Below, piece after piece: positions 42,027 to 50,240 of a stretch of DNA of 57,925 bases. How positions within the stretch are numbered: the stretch's first letter is position 1; each line of letters begins with the position of its first letter. The stretch spans positions 1 through 57,925 of the forward strand of contig CAUJGS010000048.1 in the NCBI GenBank assembly GCA_963170185.1, in the 5' to 3' direction. The notes beneath the pieces are model-generated. The model saw only the letters and a list, made by a program, of their open reading frames with translations, made no database searches and was not told the DNA's origin. This DNA is from Bdellovibrionota bacterium. GTDB taxonomy: Bacteria > Bdellovibrionota > Bdellovibrionia > Bdellovibrionales > JAMPXM01. The position numbers were made by a program, and so were the translations under genes.

Positions 42027-42770
42027 CTATTCCGGCTGAATCTTGGTCTCGATCGCGAGATGGTCGCTGAGGCGTGACCAAGGAGAGCCGGCGTGTGTGA
42101 GGGCTTCGATGGGCTGATATCCCCGCAGGTAAATGCGATCGAGCGTCAGCATCGGGTAGATCGAAGGGAAGGTTTTGGCGTGAGTCCCTTTGGTTTTTAA
42201 AAAGGCTTCGATGAGTCCAAGGCGTGTTTCAAAATTATTGGAGATGAGTCCGCGCCAATCGTTGAAATCTCCGGCCAGGATAAGACGTTCGCGATTTGGA
42301 ATTGCGGACTCGATACGCTGAACGATGCGATCGCATTGATTTCTTCGGCCACCGGCCGTGAGATCCAAATGAACATTTAAAAGATGTGCCGGTCCGGCCT
42401 GCGTGTCGACGACGGCGTGCAAGATTCCTCGGCGTTCGAATCGATTGTTGGAAATGTCGATGTTTTCAGACCCCACGATCGGGTACTTCGAAAGAATCGC
42501 GTTCCCATGGTGTCCGGCATCGTAAATCGCATTTTTTCCGTAGGCGAAGTGTGGCCAGATGGAATCCGCCAGATATTCCAGCTGATCCTCGGGCCAGCCG
42601 TTGATGCGTTTTTGGTGGCGTGTGTTTTGCGCTTGAACCTCTTGCAGGAAAACAATATCGGCGCCCACGCGTCGGATATTTTCTCGAATGGCTTCGAGAA
42701 CAAAGTTCTGCGTGAGAGCAAAGCCCTTGTGGATGTTGTAACTTAAGACGCGGAGATTTCGTTCCATCAT
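42027..42770 (-). CDS. Endonuclease/exonuclease/phosphatase family protein, YbhP-like
   Basis: 247 residues with the EEP fold: LSYNIHKGFAL, VFLQEVQAQN (metal Glu), AILSKYPIVGSENID, LLNVHLDLTAGGRRNQ, LAGDFNDW (Asp-x-Asn) and LSDHLAIE (His). In E. coli the equivalent pair ybhP-clsB has a PLD-type cardiolipin synthase next to an EEP protein, and here the start overlaps the stop of the PLD gene (TAATG), so the partnership is preserved. Activity may be on phospholipid headgroups or phosphodiesters; it is not shown. The stop abuts that of phoR. Confidence 0.85.
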   Translation of the reverse strand: MMERNLRVLSYNIHKGFALTQNFVLEAIRENIRRVGADIVFLQEVQAQNTRHQKRINGWPEDQLEYLADSIWPHFAYGKNAIYDAGHHGNAILSKYPIVGSENIDISNNRFERRGILHAVVDTQAGPAHLLNVHLDLTAGGRRNQCDRIVQRIESAIPNRERLILAGDFNDWRGLISNNFETRLGLIEAFLKTKGTHAKTFPSIYPMLTLDRIYLRGYQPIEALTHAGSPWSRLSDHLAIETKIQPE

Positions 42771-43930
42771 TAGACCCAGTAGCGGATGAAGTAATTTAGC
42801 AATCTTCCAATTCGCGAGCCAACGATGGTGCCGCGATTGAAGATTTCTTCCGAAGACTCTAAATCGGTCATGTAGCTGGAGGACAATTTTTCTAGAGTTT
42901 CTGGCGAATCCAGGCGCACGTCGACTTCGAGATCGTGAAGAAAGCTTCGACGATTGAGATTGCTCGTGCCGATGAGGGCTTCGCTGTCGACGACGACACT
43001 CTTGGCGTGCAGAAATCGCGGTTTGTATTCAAACACCCGAACCCCGGCCTTTAATAGCGGACGGTAATACGCACGTGCGATGAAAGGCATAAACCACACG
43101 TCCGAATGACCGCCAGGAACTAAGACTCTGACATCGACACCGCGCTTGGCGGCCTTGGTGAGCATGCGTGTGATATTGGAAGGTGGCGCTAGGTAAGCGT
43201 TGGATATCCAAATTTTGGAGTTCGCGTTTTTCAAAAGTGTTTTAAACTTCACTCGCGACATTCTTCGAAGCCGTCCGGTGTAGTTCAGACTCACGGGGCT
43301 TGAGAAATCTCCGTCTCGTCGTCGAAACGAGAATCGAATTTTCAGTCGTCGATTTTGAGCCACGGCATGCGAACGGTTCCAGGCGTGATCAAAGGCCGCG
43401 ATCAAGTCGGAAATGCCGTGCCCCTCTAAGCGGACAGCGGTATCTCGCCAGGCGATTTTGCCGGAGTATTGAAATGAATGAGTCTTTGACACATTGATCG
43501 AGCCGACAAAAGCGACTTGGCCATCGATGACGCTAACCTTGCGATGGTTGCGGCGATTGAGACGTCTAAGGACGAGAGATTTTTTCGGCTTTCTCTCTGG
43601 CACGATCATCCGAAGGTCGATCATCAGCCGGCGCCAGAGTTCCGGAATCATCAAGGGGTGATAGACACGAACCTCAACGCCTTGTTTTTCCAGCTCGATT
43701 CCGCGAGTCTGCCACCAGCCGGAGGCTCCGATGCCGTCGACGAGGAGACGAACACGAACGCCTCGCGCATGGGCTTTTAGCAGTTCGTGGACGACGTCTT
43801 GGCCAATCTCGTCGTCATCGAAGATATAGGTTTCAAAGTCGATCGTGCGCTCGGCCCGAGACCAAGCCTCAAAAAGGCTTCGGAAATAGTCATCTCCGTC
43901 GAAAATGATGGTCTCGGTTTTCCATAGCAT
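42770..43930 (-). CDS. clsB: Cardiolipin synthase / phospholipase D family enzyme
   Basis: 386 residues with the two HKD motifs of the PLD superfamily: NHRKVSVIDGQVAFVGSINVS and LHAKSVVVDSEALIGTSNLN. The N-terminal DDYFRSLFEAWSRAERTIDFETYIFDDDEIG pattern matches cardiolipin synthases of the ClsB (YbhO) type, which are soluble or peripheral and lack membrane helices, as here. The enzyme likely transfers phosphatidyl groups between lipids at the inner membrane. The gene starts 7 bases after the CxxCH lipoprotein gene and is coupled to the EEP gene. Confidence 0.88.
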   Translation of the reverse strand: MLWKTETIIFDGDDYFRSLFEAWSRAERTIDFETYIFDDDEIGQDVVHELLKAHARGVRVRLLVDGIGASGWWQTRGIELEKQGVEVRVYHPLMIPELWRRLMIDLRMIVPERKPKKSLVLRRLNRRNHRKVSVIDGQVAFVGSINVSKTHSFQYSGKIAWRDTAVRLEGHGISDLIAAFDHAWNRSHAVAQNRRLKIRFSFRRRDGDFSSPVSLNYTGRLRRMSRVKFKTLLKNANSKIWISNAYLAPPSNITRMLTKAAKRGVDVRVLVPGGHSDVWFMPFIARAYYRPLLKAGVRVFEYKPRFLHAKSVVVDSEALIGTSNLNRRSFLHDLEVDVRLDSPETLEKLSSSYMTDLESSEEIFNRGTIVGSRIGRLLNYFIRYWV

Positions 43931-43936
43931 GTGAAC

Positions 43937-45145
43937 TTAGCGTCCTTCTGTCTCTCCGAACGCTTTAGCTTTCAGTTTTGCCAAGCGACGTTCTTCGTCG
44001 GCCGGCAGGTTCGTACCGGAAGATCCCGTGTAGCCAGTGACAACGCTATCGGAAAGCAGCTTGTAGCAAGACTTCGCGGTTTCTGTCTTCGGAGCATCGT
44101 CGATGCAAAGCTCATAGTAGCGCTCGTGCAGTGTCCAGAAGTTGAGTTCGCGAGATGCCTCAGCCGAGCGTCCCGCTAGCCACAGAGCTTTAGCGCGTTC
44201 CAGGTTGGATTGGCCGGCCTTGGCTGGGTTTTCAGAAAGCCACTGATGAAGAAGAGCGGAAGCACGTAAGTACGGAACGTCCTGTGGGTCCGAGATGTCT
44301 TGGCGAGCGTCAGCTTGATCAATCAGTTTTTGCGCCAAGGACAAGGGCGGTTCAGGCTTTTTTGCAGAGGCCTGTTTGGACCATTCGGAAATCGATCTCG
44401 ACCATGACTTGGCCGCGATCTTTAGGCTCTCCGGTGCGGATTTATTGCTCTGAACCGCGCGCGCAATTTTCTGCGCCTCCGATGGGTCTTGTTTAAATCT
44501 GACGGCAATCGCTAGCGCAGATTTCACCGCGCGCTCCCAGCCAAAGACATCGCGCTTTGCGTAGGCCGAATCTCTAACGCCCTCTTGGTAGGCGGAGAGC
44601 GCACGATCAAACTGCCGAGTCGCCGCGTAGAAATCGCCTCGTCCAAGCGGCGAGAGCGAAGAAGGGTCGTAACCGAGTTCAAGTTTAGGGAAGTTCGGTC
44701 CGCTAGCGGTCTGCGTGTGGCACTGTATGCAATACCCAATAGACTCACGGATTGTGAGGCGGGCGTAATCGCGATTGCCTGTCGCAAGCGCCGACACCGC
44801 GCGGGCCAAATCCTCGTCTAGCATGCGTGCGATGGAGTCATAAGCCGGGTCGGCGGCTGGTTTTTCGCTTGCTCGCACTTGGTGGCTAAGCTTTTTCAAC
44901 CGAGACGCAGCGTCGCGGATGGCGACTTCATTTGCTGGGTCATTGAAAGCCTTCGTGTCGGACATCAAAGGTAAAAGCTTGTTCAGCGCCTGCGAGAGAT
45001 CTTGCATCTTCACTGACCAATCCGGTTTTGCACCGGAAGCGCTGTGCACCGGGGTGTTTGCCGTCCCGGACTCGGGCTTCGTGCCTGATGAGCAGCTAAG
45101 CGTCGCAAGGCTTAAGCTAAGAAGAACAAAGATAGATCCACGCAT
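43937..45145 (-). CDS. Lipoprotein with a CxxCH heme c motif
   Basis: 402 residues from ATG 45145; an open frame begins at a TTG at 45178. Lipobox LATLSC gives a lipid-anchored protein (Cys18). C139-IQ-C142-H143 is a single CxxCH heme c attachment motif in a helical region with upstream H88 as possible sixth ligand, a layout like four-helix cytochrome c' proteins. The following 250 residues are helical, with TPR-like pairs (FDRALSAYQEGVRDSAYAKRDVFGWERAV; YLRASALLHQWLSENPAKAGQSNLERAKALWLAGRSAEA). It could be an anchored electron carrier or a gas/redox sensor with a protein-binding scaffold. Family not recognised. It lies just upstream of the cardiolipin synthase gene. Confidence 0.75.
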   Translation of the reverse strand: MRGSIFVLLSLSLATLSCSSGTKPESGTANTPVHSASGAKPDWSVKMQDLSQALNKLLPLMSDTKAFNDPANEVAIRDAASRLKKLSHQVRASEKPAADPAYDSIARMLDEDLARAVSALATGNRDYARLTIRESIGYCIQCHTQTASGPNFPKLELGYDPSSLSPLGRGDFYAATRQFDRALSAYQEGVRDSAYAKRDVFGWERAVKSALAIAVRFKQDPSEAQKIARAVQSNKSAPESLKIAAKSWSRSISEWSKQASAKKPEPPLSLAQKLIDQADARQDISDPQDVPYLRASALLHQWLSENPAKAGQSNLERAKALWLAGRSAEASRELNFWTLHERYYELCIDDAPKTETAKSCYKLLSDSVVTGYTGSSGTNLPADEERRLAKLKAKAFGETEGR

Positions 45146-45254
45146 ATTTAGAACCCCGCCTTTAAGCAGCCCCTTCAATGGAGCATGTGCTCACGACGAA
45201 ATTTTATCGCGCGTTTTTTAAAGATGTCACGCCAGAGATAGCGAAGGCTTTTAT

Positions 45255-45539
45255 CTAGAGTCGCAAAACTCCAATGTGTTCAAGTTCGCGAGCTCGCGAC
45301 ACGAGAAGGCGGTCTTGAGTCTCAGCGGAGGCATCGCACGAGAAAGCGGCCACTTGCTGCTGAGAAACCCCTAGTTCTCTTAGGGTCTCGCGACGAGTTT
45401 CTCTTAGGCGCGCAAAAAGGTGGCGGCGCAGGTCGAGATCCAAATGGGAGGCCAGTGTTCGAAGTTCGAGGATTGGCCAATCGAGGATCTGTTCAAACGA
45501 CAGGACCTTAGTCTTGTCCGCTGGAGTTTGATGCAACAT
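45255..45539 (-). CDS. Small hypothetical protein, 94 residues
   Basis: The ATG at 45539 is preceded by AGAGGAGAGGGAC, a good ribosome site, and this is the main reason for calling it. The protein is charged and helical (LRRHLFARLRETRRETLRELGVSQQQVAAF), with one Cys, no signal peptide and no membrane segment. The helix-turn-helix-like stretch ETLRELGVSQQQVAAF is suggestive of a DNA-binding element but not conclusive. It stands between the MBL hydrolase gene and the CxxCH lipoprotein gene, on the same strand. A competing frame at 45404-45646 is less likely. Confidence 0.55.
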   Translation of the reverse strand: MLHQTPADKTKVLSFEQILDWPILELRTLASHLDLDLRRHLFARLRETRRETLRELGVSQQQVAAFSCDASAETQDRLLVSRARELEHIGVLRL

Positions 45540-45655
45540 AGTCCCTCTCCTCTGGTCGCCCGAAAGTTTAAGAAACCGACTAAAGTCTTATCGGAAAATC
45601 GAACATTTAAGTTAAGGCCCGTCTCAAGCCGAGACACGAAAACCATTTTTGCCGA

Positions 45656-46507
45656 TCAACCGGGCCGCGGGAAGACCAGAAGCTTTGGTTTAAGGTGTTC
45701 AGGCACTCTCGCATCGATGATTTCGCGCAGGTCCTTGTTCGAATAGCGCGCAGAGACGTGAATCAGCACAATCCGCTCGGCCTCGATTTTGGGAAGCGCC
45801 TGCAAAAGCTCCTCGAAGTGGATGTGGCCCCACTCACGAGCGTTTTCTACCGACTTTTTCCCGTCCCAATAAGTGACTTCCATGACAAGCAGGCGAGATT
45901 TTCGAGCTTGTTCGCTATCCAAGAACTCGATTTTCGTGTCGCCGGTAAACGACACGAGGTTTTCTTCAACCTCTGCTTCAAGAACAACACCTTCGCGCCG
46001 AAGACGGGCAAGTTCTTGCGGGTTGGTCTTGGCAAGTTTCGTGAACTCGTCTTTGAGTTTCTTTCGCTTGCGAAAGACGGTGTAACCTTGAGACGCGATC
46101 CGATGATAGGTCGGAAATGTCCTGGCAAAGTATCCGGGCTTTAGCGGAATCTCTTCGCCGGGCTTTGCGACCTTGAATTCGTAAGCGTACTGAAACTCGT
46201 CGATCTCTTCCCAGAGCTTCATGATCTTTGTGAGTCTTTCAACGGCCGCCTCGGGCATATAGATGACCGGCTTTGGCTTTTGCTGCATCGATTTTTGCGA
46301 AATCAAATACGGCAATCCACTGGCATGATCCATGTGCGCATGTGTGAGCAGGATCGTGTTGAATGCGGTTTGAAAGGGAAGCCCCTGCGCCACATCAAAC
46401 AGCACATCGGCTTCTGGAAATGCGACCGAGGTCGACGTGCCGGCTATCGAGTAGCCGACAAGTCGCAGGTCATCGTGCAGAAGAGGGAAACCGGTTGCGA
46501 GACTCAA
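45656..46507 (-). CDS. RNase Z-like metallo-beta-lactamase fold hydrolase
   Basis: 283 residues from a TTG overlapping the previous stop (TTGA). Zinc motif HAHMDH has H56, H58, D60 and H61; further ligands are in TYHR, FTGDTK (Asp) and VLIHVSARYS. GHIHFEEL (the AxDxH-like RNase Z arm region) and SVAF/FDVA at the N-terminus fit the tRNase Z/ElaC subgroup rather than lactamases. The protein could process tRNA 3' ends, but it lacks the long exosite of canonical RNase Z and may act on another phosphodiester. A charged insertion (KKLKDEFTKLAKTNPQELARLRREG) is present near residues 130-160. It is translationally coupled to the upstream gene. Confidence 0.8.
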   Translation of the reverse strand: MSLATGFPLLHDDLRLVGYSIAGTSTSVAFPEADVLFDVAQGLPFQTAFNTILLTHAHMDHASGLPYLISQKSMQQKPKPVIYMPEAAVERLTKIMKLWEEIDEFQYAYEFKVAKPGEEIPLKPGYFARTFPTYHRIASQGYTVFRKRKKLKDEFTKLAKTNPQELARLRREGVVLEAEVEENLVSFTGDTKIEFLDSEQARKSRLLVMEVTYWDGKKSVENAREWGHIHFEELLQALPKIEAERIVLIHVSARYSNKDLREIIDARVPEHLKPKLLVFPRPG

Positions 46508-47898
46508 AGTGTTTTTCCGCTAGCCAGAGCCGCGGAAAGAACATCGTGACCGAGCCACCAAACCGGCTTTTCGCAAGTAAAGGAGTCGTGGAACATCACG
46601 TGTCCCGTTGCTCGAAAAACCTGTTCCGACAGCACGCTCGTCATAAGGTTTTTCTCATCGATGTGCTGCTTAAACAGTGTTTCGCTTGCGTTGAGCATCG
46701 TTTCCATCTGCGTTTGCGAATTGTTCTGCGGCCACTTTTTAAAGACCGAGTGGGTCTGAATCAAATCGCTTGTGATGTAGTTCTTGGTGAACTTCATGAT
46801 GGCTTTAAAGTCATGCTCCGGCTTTAAAAGCGAGCGACACTCATTTAGCACCGCATCGACACGCGCCTTACCTTCGACAGTCGCCGAGGACTTCGCGCGC
46901 TCAAGAGCCCCGAGCAGGGGATACAAGGAGACCTCGACCCCAAGAAAGATCGAAGAGGAGTTGGTGAGAATCTCCGGGCAGTTGTAAACACAGGCGCGCA
47001 CACCTTGCTTGGCAAAGTGAATCGCGTAGTTTTCAAGGCGCATCTTAGCCCAGCCTTGAAAGTAAGGCGTGTAGGTCTGCCACTGAAACTTTGCGTCGGC
47101 CTCGTCTCCGATCAGCACTTCTGTGCCGTGGTAGCCATAGGCGAGATATCTCGCGGTACCACCGGATTTTTCGATTTTCGCTCGTAAGTCAGAGGTCTCT
47201 TCGATCAGCGTGCGGTAGGTTTCGGATGTGACTTCGTCGAAGTTCAAAAGGGCAAAGCGACCCAGATCCGATTCAAAGAGTTGGCTTGACGGAACGTGCC
47301 GATCGCCAGTGCCTTTGAAGACGCGATTCATAACCGGCATGATGATTTTCGTCCGCGGGACACCGCCAGCCATGGTGTGACAGAAGATAACGTTTTTGCC
47401 ACTGGGGATGTGTTTCTCTAGTTCTTTAACATATGCTTTCACGGCGTTTCGGAAACGTGTGCGTCCGCGTGCGCGCGACTTTTCGATCGCGGCAAAGTCG
47501 GCCTTTGCATTTTGCCATTCGCCAAGCTTCACGCCTTCGAAAAATGAGTTTGGCGTCGGGCCACCATCTTCTGAAGGTTCCAAATCAAAGCCGGCTTCTA
47601 GCGGAATATTGATGAACGGTGTTTTTTGACCAGCCAGTTCTTCCGCGTTCAGAGCGCGAAGTGCACCGCTTTGATCGCGCCGGCCAACCGTGGATCGAAC
47701 AACAGTGAGGCCGTTTCGTTCCGCCTCGTCGACGATGCCGTTGGCGTAGCCGCGGGCGAAGAGTTCTCCGAATACCACAAGAACATCGCCGGGTTTGTAA
47801 CCAGCGGTGGCTGGAACCTTGCGCATTCCGGGAAGGCTTGCGAGGTCAAAAGAGGTTTCGTTGGAAACAAGAAAATCGGTTTTGGTTGTGTCTGCCAT
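46504..47898 (-). CDS. Probable enoyl-ACP reductase-like SDR, FabMG type
   Basis: 464 residues. The N-terminal GDVLVVFGELFARGYANGIVDEAERNGLTVV is a Rossmann-like nucleotide-binding fold, and AKMRLENYAIHFAKQGVRACVYNCPEILTN matches the SDR helix with the catalytic Lys and the following strand. A candidate catalytic Tyr lies in YTPYFQGWAK. The length is far above classical FabI (about 260), because of long insertions between the strands. I recall the name FabMG for a metagenome-derived, triclosan-tolerant enoyl-ACP reductase with homologues in this bacterial group, but cannot verify the match. Alternatively it is an SDR of unknown substrate. Start ATG 47898. Its stop overlaps the RNase Z-like gene. 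Confidence 0.5.
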   Translation of the reverse strand: MADTTKTDFLVSNETSFDLASLPGMRKVPATAGYKPGDVLVVFGELFARGYANGIVDEAERNGLTVVRSTVGRRDQSGALRALNAEELAGQKTPFINIPLEAGFDLEPSEDGGPTPNSFFEGVKLGEWQNAKADFAAIEKSRARGRTRFRNAVKAYVKELEKHIPSGKNVIFCHTMAGGVPRTKIIMPVMNRVFKGTGDRHVPSSQLFESDLGRFALLNFDEVTSETYRTLIEETSDLRAKIEKSGGTARYLAYGYHGTEVLIGDEADAKFQWQTYTPYFQGWAKMRLENYAIHFAKQGVRACVYNCPEILTNSSSIFLGVEVSLYPLLGALERAKSSATVEGKARVDAVLNECRSLLKPEHDFKAIMKFTKNYITSDLIQTHSVFKKWPQNNSQTQMETMLNASETLFKQHIDEKNLMTSVLSEQVFRATGHVMFHDSFTCEKPVWWLGHDVLSAALASGKTL

Positions 47899-48079
47899 AG
47901 CGGAAGACGCTCCCCCATGTGCGGAGCGTTAGGCAAGGGCATGTTGCAGGTGCCCAAAATCGTCGCTGATCTTCACCATTTGGGCCTTGTTGAACCCCAG
48001 TTTCTCATTGAAAGTGCCGGAGTTTCGGGGAGGTTCGTGGCATCACACTTGTACGGCACTAACCCCGCGAGGTAGTGGC

Positions 48080-49096
48080 ATGACAAATAAATCGCGAGAA
48101 AACGTGAAACTCAGTCTGGCTTTGGCCACTCTTGCTTCGATGTTGCAGCTGGCCTGCGCCAAAGGTGACGACCCACAAACCATTCAGACGGCTCCACCAA
48201 GTGCTCTGGCGACTCATCTTCGTTCATGCGCGGCTCGTGCTACTGCCGCTGGCCAGGTCGTGGTTCGCAAGGCCGTACCGGTCTGCCGTCGAAACCCGTC
48301 CGACGGGAGTTTGCAAGACGTGTCGTTTGAGCCTCGCTATCAAATGACGCATTCGTCTTCACGCCGAATCGAGCTTCAGCAAGTCATCGCTCTTCGCCTT
48401 GAGGACAAGTCGGAAAAGCCCACGGAAGCAAAGTCCCCGGAGCGTTCGCTTGTCGATCAACAGGTCTTAAAATTCGTAAGTGAGACATGCCAGCCGGTCA
48501 TCGACCAGATTTTTCGTCGCTCGGGCCTTCGCGCGGAACATCAGTTTCGCATGTTGTTAGAGGGTGATGCCTTCGCGCCGGCTGGTGTTATTGCGGCCGC
48601 AAAACCTGAAGAGCTTAAGCGAGTTCGCCTGAGCACGGATCGCGCCGAAAAAGAGCCCGCGAAAGCGGAACAAGCTAGCGGTCGCGGCTTTCACATGCTT
48701 CTTGACGTCGACTTCTCCTTGGAAAAAGGCCTCGTTTTAAAAGACGATCCGGCCTCCACTTACAGCGGTTCGCTCGTGGCGGAAGCGTCTCCCGAGTTAG
48801 AGGCGTCCAAGCTTCAGTTTTGCGGCCAAATCGCCATGCGTGTTGCGGAAAACTATGGGTTAACAAAAGGCCGCGATTGCCAGACACTTTCCGAGCAAAC
48901 CACGGACAAAGCCGACGTCAAAACCGCGGACAAAACCGACGCGAAAGTCGAAAAGAAGTCGACGGCTCATATCGGTCTCATGAAGCCAGGGCGTCTTGTC
49001 GAAGATCTTGGGAAGGTAAAACTAGCTTCCGATGAAATCGATGAAGTATTCTTCCCGGTATGCGGGAAGATGACCAAAACCGTCCACCAACGCTAA
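48080..49096 (+). CDS. Lipoprotein of unknown function
   Basis: 338 residues from ATG 48080, with a GAGGT site; the open frame extends to 47987. The lipobox is LQLAC with Cys26. The mature protein has mainly helical, charged sequence with Cys at LRSCAARAT, VPVCRRNPS, SETCQPVI, LQFCGQIAM, RDCQTLS and FPVCGK, six in all, likely to form three disulfides in the periplasm. A repetitive segment (TDKADVKTADKTDAKVEKK) sits before the C-terminus. No domain recognised. Its end overlaps the next gene by 37 bases in another frame. Confidence 0.7.
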   Translation: MTNKSRENVKLSLALATLASMLQLACAKGDDPQTIQTAPPSALATHLRSCAARATAAGQVVVRKAVPVCRRNPSDGSLQDVSFEPRYQMTHSSSRRIELQQVIALRLEDKSEKPTEAKSPERSLVDQQVLKFVSETCQPVIDQIFRRSGLRAEHQFRMLLEGDAFAPAGVIAAAKPEELKRVRLSTDRAEKEPAKAEQASGRGFHMLLDVDFSLEKGLVLKDDPASTYSGSLVAEASPELEASKLQFCGQIAMRVAENYGLTKGRDCQTLSEQTTDKADVKTADKTDAKVEKKSTAHIGLMKPGRLVEDLGKVKLASDEIDEVFFPVCGKMTKTVHQR

Positions 49097-50061
49097 TTGC
49101 GGGTCGCGACTTTAGCGAACGCCCAGATGGGCGTTTGATATTTTCGCGTGAGTATCTCTTGGCGCGTGGCACATGCTGTGGTTCGAAGTGCCGAAACTGC
49201 CCATATGAAAACCGCGTGGCTCCTCCTCGGGAACCGACGTCGAAAACGCCGCTGATTTTGTCCTTTGTTCCCAGTTGGACCGAGACGCTCTTGGGAATGG
49301 GGACAGATCTCGGCGTCGATGTCGTCGCTCGAACCCGGTTTTGTATTCACCCAAAAGATCTCGTAAAAACCATCCGTCCCCTAGGGGGAACCAAAAACTT
49401 CTCTCCGCAATTGGAGGATGAAATTCGCGCGCTTCGCGAGCTGTCTCCCGAACGACCTGTGGTCGCGATTTTGGATCGCGAAGAAAACCCGCGCTCATTT
49501 TACGACGAGCTTCTCGGCCTAGGTGTTGCTCCGGTTGTCACGCACGTCGAGACCCTAGAAGGTCTTCCGCAAGAGATCTCGCGGCTTTCGCAAGCCTTGG
49601 CGGTCGACGAGATGCTAGAGCTCAAGGTGCGCTATGAGCGAGTGCTTGAACAGCGTGCAAAGGTTCGCCCTGAGAGAGCGCTTCGAAGAATGATTTTGAA
49701 AGCTTCAAATGGCGTCGATGTTTCCGCGATTCTTACCACCCGGAAGCTAGCGTACGTGATTTGGAAAAAGCCTTGGATGTGTGTTTCGCATCAAACGCTG
49801 ATCGCGCAGGTTTTGGAGTTTGTTTTAAATCGCCCAGTGGGAAGCGCCGAGGAGTTTCTCTTTGCTCCAAAGGGGACTCGCTATCCGGAGTTTGAAAGCC
49901 TTCCCGAGGGCGTTCTCCCGCTTTATTCGTCGGAACCCTATCCCTTTTTAAGGGAGATTCACGAACTCCCTAAAGGCCTCTTTGTCGATGGTGAGCTTTA
50001 TAGCTGGTTTGGGATCCGTTTGCTTCGGTTCCTGGAAGACGTCTTAGAAGCCTCCAAGTGA
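49060..50061 (+). CDS. Fusion of a DUF5522-like Cys cluster and a TroA/BtuF-type receptor domain
   Basis: 333 residues without signal peptide. Residues 20-52 hold a Cys cluster C39-C40-x3-C44-x2-C47 in LLARGTCCGSKCRNCPYEN, as in DUF5522 (small proteins with an RGxCCGxxCxxCPY pattern). From about 65 to 330 the sequence resembles helical-backbone metal receptors (BtuF/TroA fold): ILSFVPSWTETLLGMGTDLGVDVVARTRFCIHP, then IRPLGGTKNFS, and the long helix ISRLSQALAVDEMLEL. Such receptors normally work in the periplasm for ABC importers; here no export signal is visible, so a cytosolic metal/cofactor-binding role is likely. Because of the fusion, function cannot be given. It overlaps the lipoprotein gene. 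Confidence 0.75.
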   Translation: MREDDQNRPPTLIAGRDFSERPDGRLIFSREYLLARGTCCGSKCRNCPYENRVAPPREPTSKTPLILSFVPSWTETLLGMGTDLGVDVVARTRFCIHPKDLVKTIRPLGGTKNFSPQLEDEIRALRELSPERPVVAILDREENPRSFYDELLGLGVAPVVTHVETLEGLPQEISRLSQALAVDEMLELKVRYERVLEQRAKVRPERALRRMILKASNGVDVSAILTTRKLAYVIWKKPWMCVSHQTLIAQVLEFVLNRPVGSAEEFLFAPKGTRYPEFESLPEGVLPLYSSEPYPFLREIHELPKGLFVDGELYSWFGIRLLRFLEDVLEASK

Positions 50062-50240
50062 CTGAAATAAGGCTTAAAACTGTCACCTGTGTCGTGCAAC
50101 TAACGTCCATCCACCTGGCGTAGGCGACTGTGAGGAATCTGTTAAATCAAGTGGTTTTAGGTACTTATGTCAAATGCATCGGGTCTTTGCTGAGGTCTTG
50201 CCGAGAGAATGTTTCTTGAATGTTGCCTAGCTCGAGGTAG

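Noticed and set aside
45404-45646. 80-codon minus-strand frame overlapping the small gene at 45255-45539
   Set aside because: It lacks the good AGGAG ribosome site of the overlapping frame and its start runs into the spacer after the hydrolase gene.
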